Of a stretch of DNA of 64,000 nucleotides, positions 1-7,540 are shown in pieces. Each line of letters starts with the position of its first letter. Position 1 is the first letter of the stretch. The notes beneath the pieces are model-generated. The model was not told the DNA's origin. It worked only from the letters and a program-made list of their open reading frames with translations, and did no database searches. The position numbers and the translations under genes were made by a program. Origin of the DNA: Clostridium moniliforme (GTDB lineage Bacteria; Bacillota; Clostridia; Clostridiales; Clostridiaceae); assembly GCF_017873235.1 (NCBI RefSeq), contig NZ_JAGGJZ010000004.1, positions 62,001 to 126,000 of the forward strand, read 5' to 3'.

Positions 1-2
1 AA

Positions 3-89
3 CAATTAAAGTTTACTAAAAATGATTTAATAGCTTGGATTATATTTTCAATATTATTTATAGCTAGTATAGTTATTAGAATACTTTAA
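3..89 (+). CDS. ecfT: ECF transporter transmembrane subunit EcfT, C-terminal fragment
   Basis: Only the last 28 codons are in the window. They encode a hydrophobic stretch (about residues 12-27 of the fragment) ending in IRIL before a TAA. The assignment rests mainly on position: in clostridia and bacilli truA directly follows the energy-coupling-factor genes ecfA1-ecfA2-ecfT, and truA begins 15 bases downstream here. EcfT is the membrane scaffold that joins the vitamin-binding S component to the two ATPases. The fragment alone is too short to prove the family. Confidence 0.6.
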   Translation, partial: QLKFTKNDLIAWIIFSILFIASIVIRIL

Positions 90-104
90 TTTTTAGGTGA
101 TATT

Positions 105-842
105 ATGAAAAATATAAAGCTAACCATTGAATATGATGGAACTAATTATTTAGGATGGCAAAAACAAAAGAGTAGTAAGAATACAATTCAAGAAACAATA
201 GAGAAGGCAATAGAGAAAATAGTTAAAAAGGAAGTATCCCTAATAGGAAGTTCAAGAACAGATTCTGGAGTTCATGCAAAGGGTATGGTTGCAAACTTTT
301 TAACAGACAGTAGTGTTCCACCAGAAAGGTTTAGGGAAGCTATAAATACTAAGCTTCCAGATGATATTGCTATAATTAAATCAGAAGAGGTTCCAGAGGA
401 ATTTCATGCAAGATATAATAGTAAAGGGAAAACTTACAGTTATACGATTAATAATAGAATAGAGAAAGTTGCCTTATATAGAAATTATTCATATCATGTA
501 AGGGATATATTAGATATAAAGGCTATGGAAGAGGCGTGTAAATACTTTATAGGTAAACATGACTTTAGTGCCTTTAAAAGTAGTGGAAGCTCAGTTAAAA
601 CATCAGTTAGAACAATAACTGATTTACATATAGAAAAAGAAAATGATATTTTAAAAATTTTAGTTACAGCTGATGGTTTTTTGTATAATATGGTAAGAAT
701 AATAGTAGGAACTTTAATTGAAGTAGGTAATGGTAAACTAAAGTCTGAAGAGATTGAGGATATAATAAATAAAGGAAAAAGAGAGAATTCAGGCTTTTGT
801 GTTCCACCAAATGGCCTAATTTTAGAAAAAGTTTATTATTAA
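105..842 (+). CDS. truA: tRNA pseudouridine(38-40) synthase TruA
   Basis: TruA isomerises uridines 38, 39 and 40 in the anticodon stem-loop of many tRNAs. The 245-residue length is normal for the family. The N-terminal [12 protein letters not shown] block and the catalytic segment [12 protein letters not shown] are visible; Asp53 is the expected nucleophile. The usual motif is GRTDAGVHA, so Ser replaces both Gly and Ala here, a mild variation. The C-terminal [17 protein letters not shown] block is also typical. A GGTGAT ribosome site precedes ATG 105. It is probably cotranscribed with upstream ecfT, while rplM downstream has its own promoter. Confidence 0.96.
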   Translation: MKNIKLTIEYDGTNYLGWQKQKSSKNTIQETIEKAIEKIVKKEVSLIGSSRTDSGVHAKGMVANFLTDSSVPPERFREAINTKLPDDIAIIKSEEVPEEFHARYNSKGKTYSYTINNRIEKVALYRNYSYHVRDILDIKAMEEACKYFIGKHDFSAFKSSGSSVKTSVRTITDLHIEKENDILKILVTADGFLYNMVRIIVGTLIEVGNGKLKSEEIEDIINKGKRENSGFCVPPNGLILEKVYY

Positions 843-864
843 TGAAAAAAATATTTAAAATACA

Positions 865-893
865 TTGACACGCCCGTAAGCGTGTATTATAAT
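865..893 (+). promoter_or_regulatory. Strong sigma-A promoter of rplM-rpsI
   Basis: A consensus TTGACA (865-870), a 17-base spacer and a consensus TATAAT (888-893) lie just after truA. A perfect consensus fits a highly expressed ribosomal protein operon. Transcription should start near 900. Confidence 0.9.
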
Positions 894-900
894 GATATAT

Positions 901-1003
901 GTTTGTTAGAATATTTATGTACATAAGATCTAGTAAGCTAGTATCTTGACATAAATGCAATATGTAGATATTGCACATCGTAAGTTCAAGGAGGGAAACA
1001 TAG
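901..1003 (+). promoter_or_regulatory. Structured 5' leader of rplM (L13-leader-like)
   Basis: The roughly 100-base leader holds two clear hairpins: 925-947 (arms AAGATCTAG and CTAG-T-ATCTT) and 957-974 (arms GCAATAT and ATATTGC), followed by the rplM ribosome site. Autoregulatory L13 leaders upstream of rplM are known in low-GC Gram-positives. I infer this is one from position and folding, not from a covariance-model match. Confidence 0.55.
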
Positions 1004-1438
1004 ATGAAATCATACATTGCAAAAGCACAAGAAGTTGAAAGAAAATGGTATGTTGTTGATGCTGCTGGTAAGCCACTAGGAAGAGTTGCTAGCCAAGTTG
1101 CTTCAATATTAAGAGGAAAAAATAAGCCAACATTTACACCTAATGTTGACTGCGGAGATTTCGTTATCGTAATCAATGCTGAAAAAGTTGTTTTAACTGG
1201 TAAGAAGTTAGATCAAAAAATGATGAGAAAGCACAGCTTATACGTTGGTGGATTAAAGGAAATCCCATACAGAGAAGTTTTAGACAAGAAACCAGAATTT
1301 GCTTTCGAAGAAGCAGTTAGAAGAATGCTTCCAAGTGGTGTTTTAGGAAGAAAAATGTTAAAGAAATTAAATGTAGTAAGAGGTTCAGAACACGGACATG
1401 AAGCTCAAAAACCAGAAGTACTAGAATTAAAGTACTAA
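1004..1438 (+). CDS. rplM: 50S ribosomal protein L13
   Basis: L13 is an early-assembly protein of the large ribosomal subunit. The product has 144 residues, the normal length, with the typical N-terminal [16 protein letters not shown] block, the [12 protein letters not shown] segment and the [21 protein letters not shown] tail. A strong GGAGGG ribosome site precedes the ATG. It has its own consensus promoter and a folded leader, and rpsI follows 29 bases downstream in the conserved rplM-rpsI operon. Confidence 0.98.
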   Translation: MKSYIAKAQEVERKWYVVDAAGKPLGRVASQVASILRGKNKPTFTPNVDCGDFVIVINAEKVVLTGKKLDQKMMRKHSLYVGGLKEIPYREVLDKKPEFAFEEAVRRMLPSGVLGRKMLKKLNVVRGSEHGHEAQKPEVLELKY

Positions 1439-1467
1439 TAAGCTGAAGTTCGGGAGGAGGATTTAAA

Positions 1468-1860
1468 ATGGCAAAAGTTCAATACATGGGAACTGGTAGA
1501 AGAAAGAAATCAGTTGCAAGAGTAAGACTAGTACCAGGAAATGGTAAAGTAGTTATCAATAAGAGAGAAATAGAAAACTTTTTTGGTTTAGAAACTTTAA
1601 GAGTTATCGTTAACCAACCTTTAGTTTTAACAGGAACTAAAGATAAATTTGACGTATTAGTTAATGTTCATGGTGGAGGATTCACAGGTCAAGCTGGAGC
1701 AATCAGACACGGAATAGCTAGAGCATTAGTTAAATCAGATGAAGCTTTAAAGTCAGAATTAAAGAAAGCTGGATTCTTAACTAGAGACCCAAGAATGGTT
1801 GAAAGAAAGAAATACGGTCTTAAGAAAGCAAGAAGAGCTCCACAATTCTCAAAGAGATAA
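1468..1860 (+). CDS. rpsI: 30S ribosomal protein S9
   Basis: S9 sits in the head of the small subunit, and its C-terminal tail reaches the P-site tRNA. The 130-residue product shows the [13 protein letters not shown]-terminus, the [19 protein letters not shown] core and the invariant basic C-terminus ending FSKR. It is the second gene of the rplM operon, with a GGAGGAGG ribosome site in the short gap and an intrinsic terminator just after the stop. Confidence 0.98.
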   Translation: MAKVQYMGTGRRKKSVARVRLVPGNGKVVINKREIENFFGLETLRVIVNQPLVLTGTKDKFDVLVNVHGGGFTGQAGAIRHGIARALVKSDEALKSELKKAGFLTRDPRMVERKKYGLKKARRAPQFSKR

Positions 1861-1880
1861 TATTTGGAGTCACTATACGA

Positions 1881-1912
1881 AGGAGAAGAGTTTTATACTC
1901 TTCTCCTTTTTT
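1881..1912 (+). terminator. Intrinsic terminator of rplM-rpsI
   Basis: A perfect 10-bp stem (AGGAGAAGAG paired with CTCTTCTCCT) with a 7-base loop is followed by a T-run. The remaining gap to the next gene is AT-rich and holds one likely promoter. Confidence 0.9.
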
Positions 1913-2063
1913 GCTTAAAATAATTAATTTAAAATGTTGTTCTATAAAAGTTACTGTTAAAATAAATTAAAGTTTTATTTATAATTAAAATTTATTTTAT
2001 AAAATATATTTGGAATAAAAAGTAAGGCTATATTAAAAGTAGGTTAAAAAGTAGGAATAAACA

Positions 2064-2092
2064 TTAACAAATATTAATAAATAATGTACAAT
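2064..2092 (+). promoter_or_regulatory. Probable promoter of the Na/Pi cotransporter gene
   Basis: TTAACA (2064-2069), a 17-base spacer and TACAAT (2087-2092) form a plausible sigma-A promoter. Similar hexamers TTAAAA at 2044 and TTAATA at 2074 lie in near-helical phase with TTAACA, which recalls the direct-repeat Pho boxes of Firmicutes. The Pho link is inference. Confidence 0.5.
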
Positions 2093-2159
2093 TGGAATAT
2101 AAAATTAAAAAAAAACGATAAATTTGTTAAATAAATTTTTTGAACATGGAGGAAAAAAG

Positions 2160-3779
2160 TTGAATTCTATAGTGATGACAATTATAACTTTAATGGGTGG
2201 ACTTGGACTATTTCTTTATGGAATGAAGTTAATGGGAGATGGTCTAGAAAATGCAGCTGGAGAAGGTTTAAAAAAGATTCTTGAAAAAGTCACATCAAAT
2301 CCAATTGTTGCAGTTTTAGTTGGTGCTGCAGTTACAGCAGTAATACAAAGTAGTAGTGCTACAACAGTAATGGTTGTAGGATTTGTTAATGCTGGCCTTA
2401 TGAATTTAGCTCAAGCAGCTGGAATAATAATGGGAGCAAATATAGGTACAACAATTACAGCTCAGTTAGTTGCTTTTAAACTTGATGATGTAGCTCCAAT
2501 ATTTGTATTTATAGGTGCAACTATGGTTATGGTTGCTAAAGTAAAAAAGAGAAGAGAAATTGGAAACATAATATTAGGTTTTGGTATTTTATTTACTGGT
2601 ATGGGTATGATGAGTGATGCGATGAAGCCATTAGCAGCATCACCAATGTTTGAGCATTTAGTAATGTCTATTAGTGATAATATGTTTATAGGCATAGTAG
2701 CTGGAGCAGCCATTACTGCAATACTTCAAAGTTCATCAGCAACAACAGGTATACTTATAGCTCTTGCAACAGCTGGAGCAATTGATATAAGTGCGGCATT
2801 ACCTATATTATTTGGATGTAATATTGGTACATGTATAACAGCTATGCTTGCAAGCGTTGGTACAAATAAAACAGCACATAAAGCAGCTTTTCTCCATTTG
2901 ATATTTAATGTTGGAGGAACGGTAATGTTTATACCATTCTTAGGTATGCTTGGTCAATTAGTTCAATATATGAGTCCTGGGGATGTTGAAAGACAAATTG
3001 CAAATTCACATACAGTATTTAATATTGCAAATACAATAGTATTATTACCTCTTAGAAACTATTTAATATTAATAGTTAATAAATTAGTTCCAGGAGAAGA
3101 TGAAATTGAAAAGGTTGGACCTAAATATATTGATGACAGATTACTTGAGACTCCAGTAATTGCAGCTGGACAAGTTATAAAAGAAACTATAAGAATGGCT
3201 AACAAAGCAGAACAAAATCTTGAGTTATCTATGAAGGCATTTATGGAACAAGATGAAGCTTTAATAAAAAAAGTATATGATAATGAAGAAATAATAAATG
3301 TTTTAGAAGAAGCAATAACTACTTATTTAGTTAAATTATCAAAATGTGAATTATCAGATAAAGAAAGTAGTATAGTTTCATCAACATTTCATATAGTAAC
3401 TGATATTGAGAGAATAGGAGATCATGCAGAAAATATTGCAGACCTTGCAGTTCAAAAATCAAATAAAAAATTACAATATAGTCAAGATGCTGTAGATGAG
3501 TTATATGAGATATATAATTACACAAAAATAGCACTACAATTGGCTATTGAAAGCTATGAAAATAGAGATGTTAATAAGGCAAGTAGTATTAATTCTGTAG
3601 AAGAGCGAATTGATGTATCTCAAAAAAATTATAGAGATAAACATATAAAGAGATTATATGATGGTAAGTGCAACGCTTATGCAGGAACAATATTTTTAGA
3701 TTTAATTTCAAATTTTGAAAGAATAGGAGATCATGCTACAAATATTGCTGAGATCGTAATAGAAAATAATACATTATAG
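2160..3779 (+). CDS. Na/Pi cotransporter family protein with C-terminal PhoU-like domain
   Basis: The 539-residue protein is a predicted sodium-coupled phosphate transporter. Residues 1 to about 300 hold the membrane part, with two inverted copies of the QSSSATT motif, a hallmark of the NptA/PNaS family. The C-terminal 200 residues hold two PhoU-like helical repeats, each with the ERIGDHAxNIAE/D signature. I place the start at TTG 2160 because GGAGG (2148-2152) sits 7 bases ahead; an upstream TTG at 2124 lacks a ribosome site. It is monocistronic, flanked by terminators. Domain fusion of NptA and PhoU is common in Firmicutes. Whether it imports or exports phosphate cannot be told from sequence. 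Confidence 0.92.
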   Translation: MNSIVMTIITLMGGLGLFLYGMKLMGDGLENAAGEGLKKILEKVTSNPIVAVLVGAAVTAVIQSSSATTVMVVGFVNAGLMNLAQAAGIIMGANIGTTITAQLVAFKLDDVAPIFVFIGATMVMVAKVKKRREIGNIILGFGILFTGMGMMSDAMKPLAASPMFEHLVMSISDNMFIGIVAGAAITAILQSSSATTGILIALATAGAIDISAALPILFGCNIGTCITAMLASVGTNKTAHKAAFLHLIFNVGGTVMFIPFLGMLGQLVQYMSPGDVERQIANSHTVFNIANTIVLLPLRNYLILIVNKLVPGEDEIEKVGPKYIDDRLLETPVIAAGQVIKETIRMANKAEQNLELSMKAFMEQDEALIKKVYDNEEIINVLEEAITTYLVKLSKCELSDKESSIVSSTFHIVTDIERIGDHAENIADLAVQKSNKKLQYSQDAVDELYEIYNYTKIALQLAIESYENRDVNKASSINSVEERIDVSQKNYRDKHIKRLYDGKCNAYAGTIFLDLISNFERIGDHATNIAEIVIENNTL

Positions 3780-3784
3780 TTAAT

Positions 3785-3830
3785 AAAAAATAGGAATTAG
3801 ATTTATCTATTTCCTATTTTTTATTTTTTT
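3785..3830 (+). terminator. Intrinsic terminator after the Na/Pi cotransporter gene
   Basis: A 12-bp stem (AAAAAATAGGAA paired with TTCCTATTTTTT) is followed by further T-runs. Confidence 0.85.
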
Positions 3831-3914
3831 AGATAGAATTTTTAAATTTCAAAAAGAATAAATAAATTTCTTATTCAAATAATAAACCTATAAGTATTTT
3901 TAGGAGGATAAACT

Positions 3915-4571
3915 ATGAAATTTTTTAAATGTCTAATAATAACTATGACGTTTTTTACTATAGGATGCACAATTAAAGCAAGTGGGGCAGAAATGAATAA
4001 AGAATATAGAATATTAATTGATCCAGGACATGGAGGATATGATGGTGGAGCTAAATCAAAAGGTGGAGTAATAGAAAAAGATATTAACTTAGCAATAAGT
4101 TTAAAGTTAAAAGATGCTCTTAAAAAAGAAGGATATACTGTTTATATGACAAGAGAAAATGATATAGCACTAGCTAATAGTAAAAAAGAAGATTTAGAAA
4201 TTAGATGTGAAAAGAAAAAAGAAACAGAGTGTGATGTATTTATATCAATACATCAGAATATGTTTAGTAGTAGTAATAGTAAAGGAACGCAAGTATGGTA
4301 TTCAAGTAATGAAAATAGTAAAATATTAGCTGAAAATATTCAAGAAGCTGTTAAAGAAACACTTCAACCTAATAATAATAGATTAGCCAAAGATGCTAAA
4401 AAATCATATAAAATACTTAGAGATGAGTATAATGGAGCAAGTATAATAGTTGAGTGTGGATTCTTATCTAACTACGAAGAAGAAGAAAAGTTACAGAATG
4501 AAGACTATCAAAATAAAATTGTTTTAGAAATAAAAAAAGGAATAAATAAATATTTTTCACAAAAGAATTAG
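3915..4571 (+). CDS. cwlD: N-acetylmuramoyl-L-alanine amidase, CwlD-like
   Basis: This is a zinc amidase of the Amidase_3 family that cleaves the bond between muramic acid and the peptide stem. Residues 1-25 form a secretion signal. The DPGHGG motif gives His39, followed by Glu54 and His113 (SIHQN) as zinc ligands and Glu180 (VECGFLSN) as catalytic residue. The single-domain 218-residue form and the position after rpsI match CwlD, which with PdaA makes muramic-delta-lactam in spore cortex. That role is inferred from size and context. A Cys at residue 18 gives a weak lipobox-like TIGC, which I do not trust. A GGAGG site precedes ATG 3915. Confidence 0.85.
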   Translation: MKFFKCLIITMTFFTIGCTIKASGAEMNKEYRILIDPGHGGYDGGAKSKGGVIEKDINLAISLKLKDALKKEGYTVYMTRENDIALANSKKEDLEIRCEKKKETECDVFISIHQNMFSSSNSKGTQVWYSSNENSKILAENIQEAVKETLQPNNNRLAKDAKKSYKILRDEYNGASIIVECGFLSNYEEEEKLQNEDYQNKIVLEIKKGINKYFSQKN

Positions 4572-4609
4572 TAGATTATATTAAAATAATCTGATATATT
4601 TCTCAGAAA

Positions 4610-4642
4610 AAAGGAGTGATGTTTAAAATGTTACTCCTTTTT
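4610..4642 (+). terminator. Intrinsic terminator after the cwlD-like gene
   Basis: AAGGAGT (4611-4617) pairs with ACTCCTT (4633-4639), with weaker pairing inside the loop, and a T-run follows. Confidence 0.75.
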
Positions 4643-4734
4643 ATCATTATATAAACAATTTTTTAAGAAACATTGTCAGTTGTTGTAATTTGAATGATAA
4701 ATTTATAAACTTAATATGAGAGGAGATGGATTTT

Positions 4735-5577
4735 ATGAGAGAAATTAGTGTAAATGAAGTGAGGGATGTTGTTAGAGATTTATGTATTGATTCAAATTAT
4801 TACATAGGTTGTGATATTAAAGATAAACTTATGGATTATAAGAATAATGAACAATATCCAATTGCAAAAGAAATTTTAGAAAAGATAATTGAAAACGACA
4901 ACATAGCTGAGGCTGAAAATTTACCTATGTGCCAAGATACTGGAATAACTTGTGTTTTTGTAGAAGTTGGACAGGATGTTCATTTTATTGATGGAGATTT
5001 AGAAGATGCAATTAATGAAGGTGTTAGAAGAGGGTATAAAGAAGGATATCTAAGAAAATCTGTTGTATCAGATCCAATAGAGAGGGTCAATACAAAAGAT
5101 AATACTCCTGCTGTTATTTATTATAAAATTGTTAAAGGGGATAAGGTGAAAATAACAGTAGCACCTAAAGGAGCAGGCTCTGAAAATATGAGTAGGATAG
5201 CAATGCTTAAACCATCAGATGGATTAGAAGGAGTAAAGGAATTTATTTTAAAAACTGTTGAAGAAGCAGGACCTAATCCATGTCCACCAATGGTTGTGGG
5301 AGTTGGAATTGGAGGTACATTTGATAAAGCCGCGTTTTTAGCAAAAAAAGCTTTAACAAGATCACTTAATGAACCTAACAAAAATAAGTTTTATGGGCAA
5401 CTTGAGGAAGAATTACTTCAAAAGATTAATAAGTTAGGAATAGGTCCACAAGGTTTTGGAGGATTAACAACTGCTTTAGGAGTAAATATTGAAGTATATC
5501 CAACACATATAGCAACTTTACCTGTTGCTGTTAATATAAATTGTCATGCTACAAGACATAAACAAAAGGTTATATAA
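4735..5577 (+). CDS. Class I fumarate hydratase, alpha subunit
   Basis: It forms the iron-sulfur half of a two-subunit fumarase/L-tartrate dehydratase, which interconverts fumarate and malate. Three cysteines expected to hold the [4Fe-4S] cluster are visible: Cys66 (LPMCQDTG), Cys183 (PNPCPPM) and Cys270 (INCHATRH). I choose ATG 4735 because the AGGAG at 4721-4725 is 9 bases ahead; the ATG at 4726 abuts it. The beta subunit follows 15 bases later. The family also includes tartrate dehydratases, but without a tartrate transporter nearby fumarase is the better call. Confidence 0.9.
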   Translation: MREISVNEVRDVVRDLCIDSNYYIGCDIKDKLMDYKNNEQYPIAKEILEKIIENDNIAEAENLPMCQDTGITCVFVEVGQDVHFIDGDLEDAINEGVRRGYKEGYLRKSVVSDPIERVNTKDNTPAVIYYKIVKGDKVKITVAPKGAGSENMSRIAMLKPSDGLEGVKEFILKTVEEAGPNPCPPMVVGVGIGGTFDKAAFLAKKALTRSLNEPNKNKFYGQLEEELLQKINKLGIGPQGFGGLTTALGVNIEVYPTHIATLPVAVNINCHATRHKQKVI

Positions 5578-5592
5578 AGGGGATGTGTTATT

Positions 5593-6153
5593 TTGATTAA
5601 AAGGATTACAACACCACTTACTGAAGAAAAAGTTAAAGATTTAAAATGTGGAGATTCAGTGCTTTTATCAGGAAAATTATATACAGCAAGGGATGCAGCT
5701 CATAAAAGATTAATAGATATTTTAGATAAGGGAGGAGAACTTCCTATAAGTGTAAAGGATGAAACTATATATTATGTTGGCCCAACACCAGCAAAACCAG
5801 GACAAGTAATAGGGTCAGCTGGACCAACAACAAGCTATAGAATGGATGCTTACTCACCTAAACTTTTGGATTTAGGGTTAAAGGGTATGATAGGAAAGGG
5901 TAAAAGAAATAAAGAAGTTATAAATTCAATGAAGAAAAACAATGCAGTTTATTTTGGTGCTATTGGAGGAGCAGCAGCCCTTATAGGAAAATGTATTACA
6001 GCATCAGAAGTTATATTATATGAAGATTTAGGTTCAGAAGCAATTAGAAGATTAGAAGTTAAGGATCTTCCTTTAATAGTAGTAATAGATTCAGAAGGAA
6101 ATAATCTATATGAAAAGGGAAGAGAAGAATATAAAAATATGTTAAATAAATAA
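5593..6153 (+). CDS. Class I fumarate hydratase, beta subunit
   Basis: This 186-residue protein is the second subunit of the fumarase above; it supplies substrate-binding residues for the iron-sulfur catalytic half. The GPTPAKPGQVIGSAGPTTSYRMD block and the MIGKGKRN segment are characteristic of the FumA C-terminal domain. It begins with TTG behind an AAAGGGGAT site, in a two-gene operon ending at a strong hairpin. In a fermentative anaerobe the pair would serve an incomplete, mainly reductive, branch of the citrate cycle or aspartate metabolism; this is inference. Confidence 0.92.
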   Translation: MIKRITTPLTEEKVKDLKCGDSVLLSGKLYTARDAAHKRLIDILDKGGELPISVKDETIYYVGPTPAKPGQVIGSAGPTTSYRMDAYSPKLLDLGLKGMIGKGKRNKEVINSMKKNNAVYFGAIGGAAALIGKCITASEVILYEDLGSEAIRRLEVKDLPLIVVIDSEGNNLYEKGREEYKNMLNK

Positions 6154-6156
6154 AAA

Positions 6157-6195
6157 TAAAAGGTATAAATCCTAAAAAGGATTTATACCTTCTAT
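6157..6195. terminator. Bidirectional terminator between fumarase and the YitT gene
   Basis: A perfect 12-bp stem (AGGTATAAATCC paired with GGATTTATACCT) sits between convergent genes. The T-run is best on the minus strand. Confidence 0.85.
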
Positions 6196-6196
6196 T

Positions 6197-7054
6197 TTAT
6201 ACATTTTTAAAGCCTTTTCCTTTAACTTCTGATGTATCAACTATAGTAATAAATGCCATAGGGTCAACTGTGTAGATTTTATTTTTTAATGATAACATTT
6301 CACGAGTTGAAACTATACAATAAAGCATTTTAGCTTTTCTATGAGTGTATTCACCTTCTATTGGAATTGAGGTTACACCTCTATGCATATCTTTAATTAC
6401 AAAGTCTATTATGTCTTGACTTTTATTTGTTATTATAAGTAAAAGCTTTCTACTATTAAATCCTTGAAGAACTCTATCTAAAACAATTCCTTGAGTAAAA
6501 ATAGAAAGCATTGTATAAAGAGCTCTTGGAATTCCAAAAACAACTGCACCAACAATAACAATAATACAGTTTAATATAAAACCAAGTTTACCAATTTCAA
6601 AGTTTGAATATTTTTTCCTAATTAACATAGTTATTATATCAGTTCCACCGGTAGAACCATTTCTTAAGAAAACAAGTCCATAACCAATACCGCATAGAAC
6701 ACCACCATAAACACAGTAAAGTAAATTATCATTTATTACGATTGCTGTAGATAAGGGTTTTGTTATAATAAGTGCTAAGGACAAAGATGACATACCAATT
6801 GCAGAATAAAGTGTAAAACACTTACTAAGTTTTTTATAACTTAATATAAATAAAGGTATATTAAGAATAAATACTACAGCTCCAGCTGGTACATTAAATA
6901 AATATTGAAAAATAAGTGCTACACCAGTTGCTCCACCACTTAATAATTTAGCATGAGTTAAAAATAAGTTAACTCCAAGAGAAGCAATAATACAACCAGC
7001 AAAAATAATAATAACATCTAAAATAAAAGTTTTGCTTTTTAGTAGTTTAATCAT
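6197..7054 (-). CDS. YitT family membrane protein (DUF161 plus DUF2179)
   Basis: The 285-residue protein has five or six hydrophobic segments in its first 200 residues, including LSGGATGVALIFQYLF and NGSTGGTDII, which mark the YitT family. A soluble C-terminal DUF2179 domain follows (about residues 205-280, ending near DPMAFITIVDTSEVKGKGF). Function is not established for most members. AGGAG at 7061-7065 is 6 bases from ATG 7054 and only 3 from an adjoining ATG at 7057, so I prefer the inner one. It is monocistronic and converges on the fumarase genes. Confidence 0.88.
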   Translation of the reverse strand: MIKLLKSKTFILDVIIIFAGCIIASLGVNLFLTHAKLLSGGATGVALIFQYLFNVPAGAVVFILNIPLFILSYKKLSKCFTLYSAIGMSSLSLALIITKPLSTAIVINDNLLYCVYGGVLCGIGYGLVFLRNGSTGGTDIITMLIRKKYSNFEIGKLGFILNCIIVIVGAVVFGIPRALYTMLSIFTQGIVLDRVLQGFNSRKLLLIITNKSQDIIDFVIKDMHRGVTSIPIEGEYTHRKAKMLYCIVSTREMLSLKNKIYTVDPMAFITIVDTSEVKGKGFKNV

Positions 7055-7286
7055 CATAATCTCCTAAATTATATTTATATAATATCTTCGTTTATTATAT
7101 ATAAAATTTGGAATAAAGTTAATGCTTAAATAATAGATATTTAAGCAAAATCTCGGTAAATTACAGTAATACATTAAATAGTATCATTGATATTATTAAT
7201 AACTCTAAAATGGTATAAATACCTACTTAATACAATTATATTTTATGGACATATAAATATTAATAAAGGATAATTATAATATAAGC

Positions 7287-7347
7287 TAAGAAAAGAGGAA
7301 TAAATTATAATATAAATGAAGAAAAGAGGGATAATTTATAATATGTT
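7287..7347 (+). repeat. Imperfect tandem duplication of about 33 bp
   Basis: The segment beginning AAGAAAAGAGG at 7289 recurs at 7320 as AAGAAAAGAGGG, each followed by a TATAATAT-containing tract. A third partial copy of the AT tract lies at 7269-7283. The duplication carries both the ribosome-site-like GAGG and the start region of the next small gene. Confidence 0.7.
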
Positions 7348-7504
7348 TAACTTTAAGTTACCTGGAAGTTTAAAAGTAAAAAAAGTAATATTAGCTATAC
7401 TTATTATTGTATGTTTAGGAATTTTGGTGAATAAATTAATCCTTAATAAAGAAAATACTAATAAGAGTAATATAAATACAGAAACACAAATAAAGAGCAA
7501 ATAA
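7316..7504 (+). CDS. Small single-pass membrane protein of unknown function
   Basis: The 62-residue product has a basic N-terminus, one hydrophobic segment at about residues 23-42, and a polar Asn/Lys/Thr-rich tail. I do not recognise it. The start is uncertain: ATG 7316 lies in the first copy of a tandem duplication and ATG 7343 in the second, each preceded by GAGG at longer than usual spacing. The inner start would give 53 residues and keep the membrane segment. A strong terminator directly after the stop supports a real transcript. It could be a small toxin-like or regulatory membrane peptide, but nothing in the sequence shows it. Confidence 0.55.
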   Translation: MKKRGIIYNMFNFKLPGSLKVKKVILAILIIVCLGILVNKLILNKENTNKSNINTETQIKSK

Positions 7505-7540
7505 AAGCACAATGAAATTTATTTTTCATTGTGCTTTTAA
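7503..7540. terminator. Bidirectional terminator
   Basis: A 15-bp perfect stem (AAAAGCACAATGAAA paired with TTTCATTGTGCTTTT) with a 6-base loop sits between the convergent small membrane gene and the ABC exporter. Confidence 0.92.

Noticed and set aside
664..1176. 170-codon open frame on the minus strand across the truA end and rplM start
   Set aside because: It runs through the rplM promoter and leader and overlaps two certain genes; no ribosome site.
3930..3972. Lipoprotein signal on the CwlD-like amidase
   Set aside because: The TIGC sequence lacks the usual Leu at the -3 place and the Cys is followed by Thr; a plain secretion signal fits as well.
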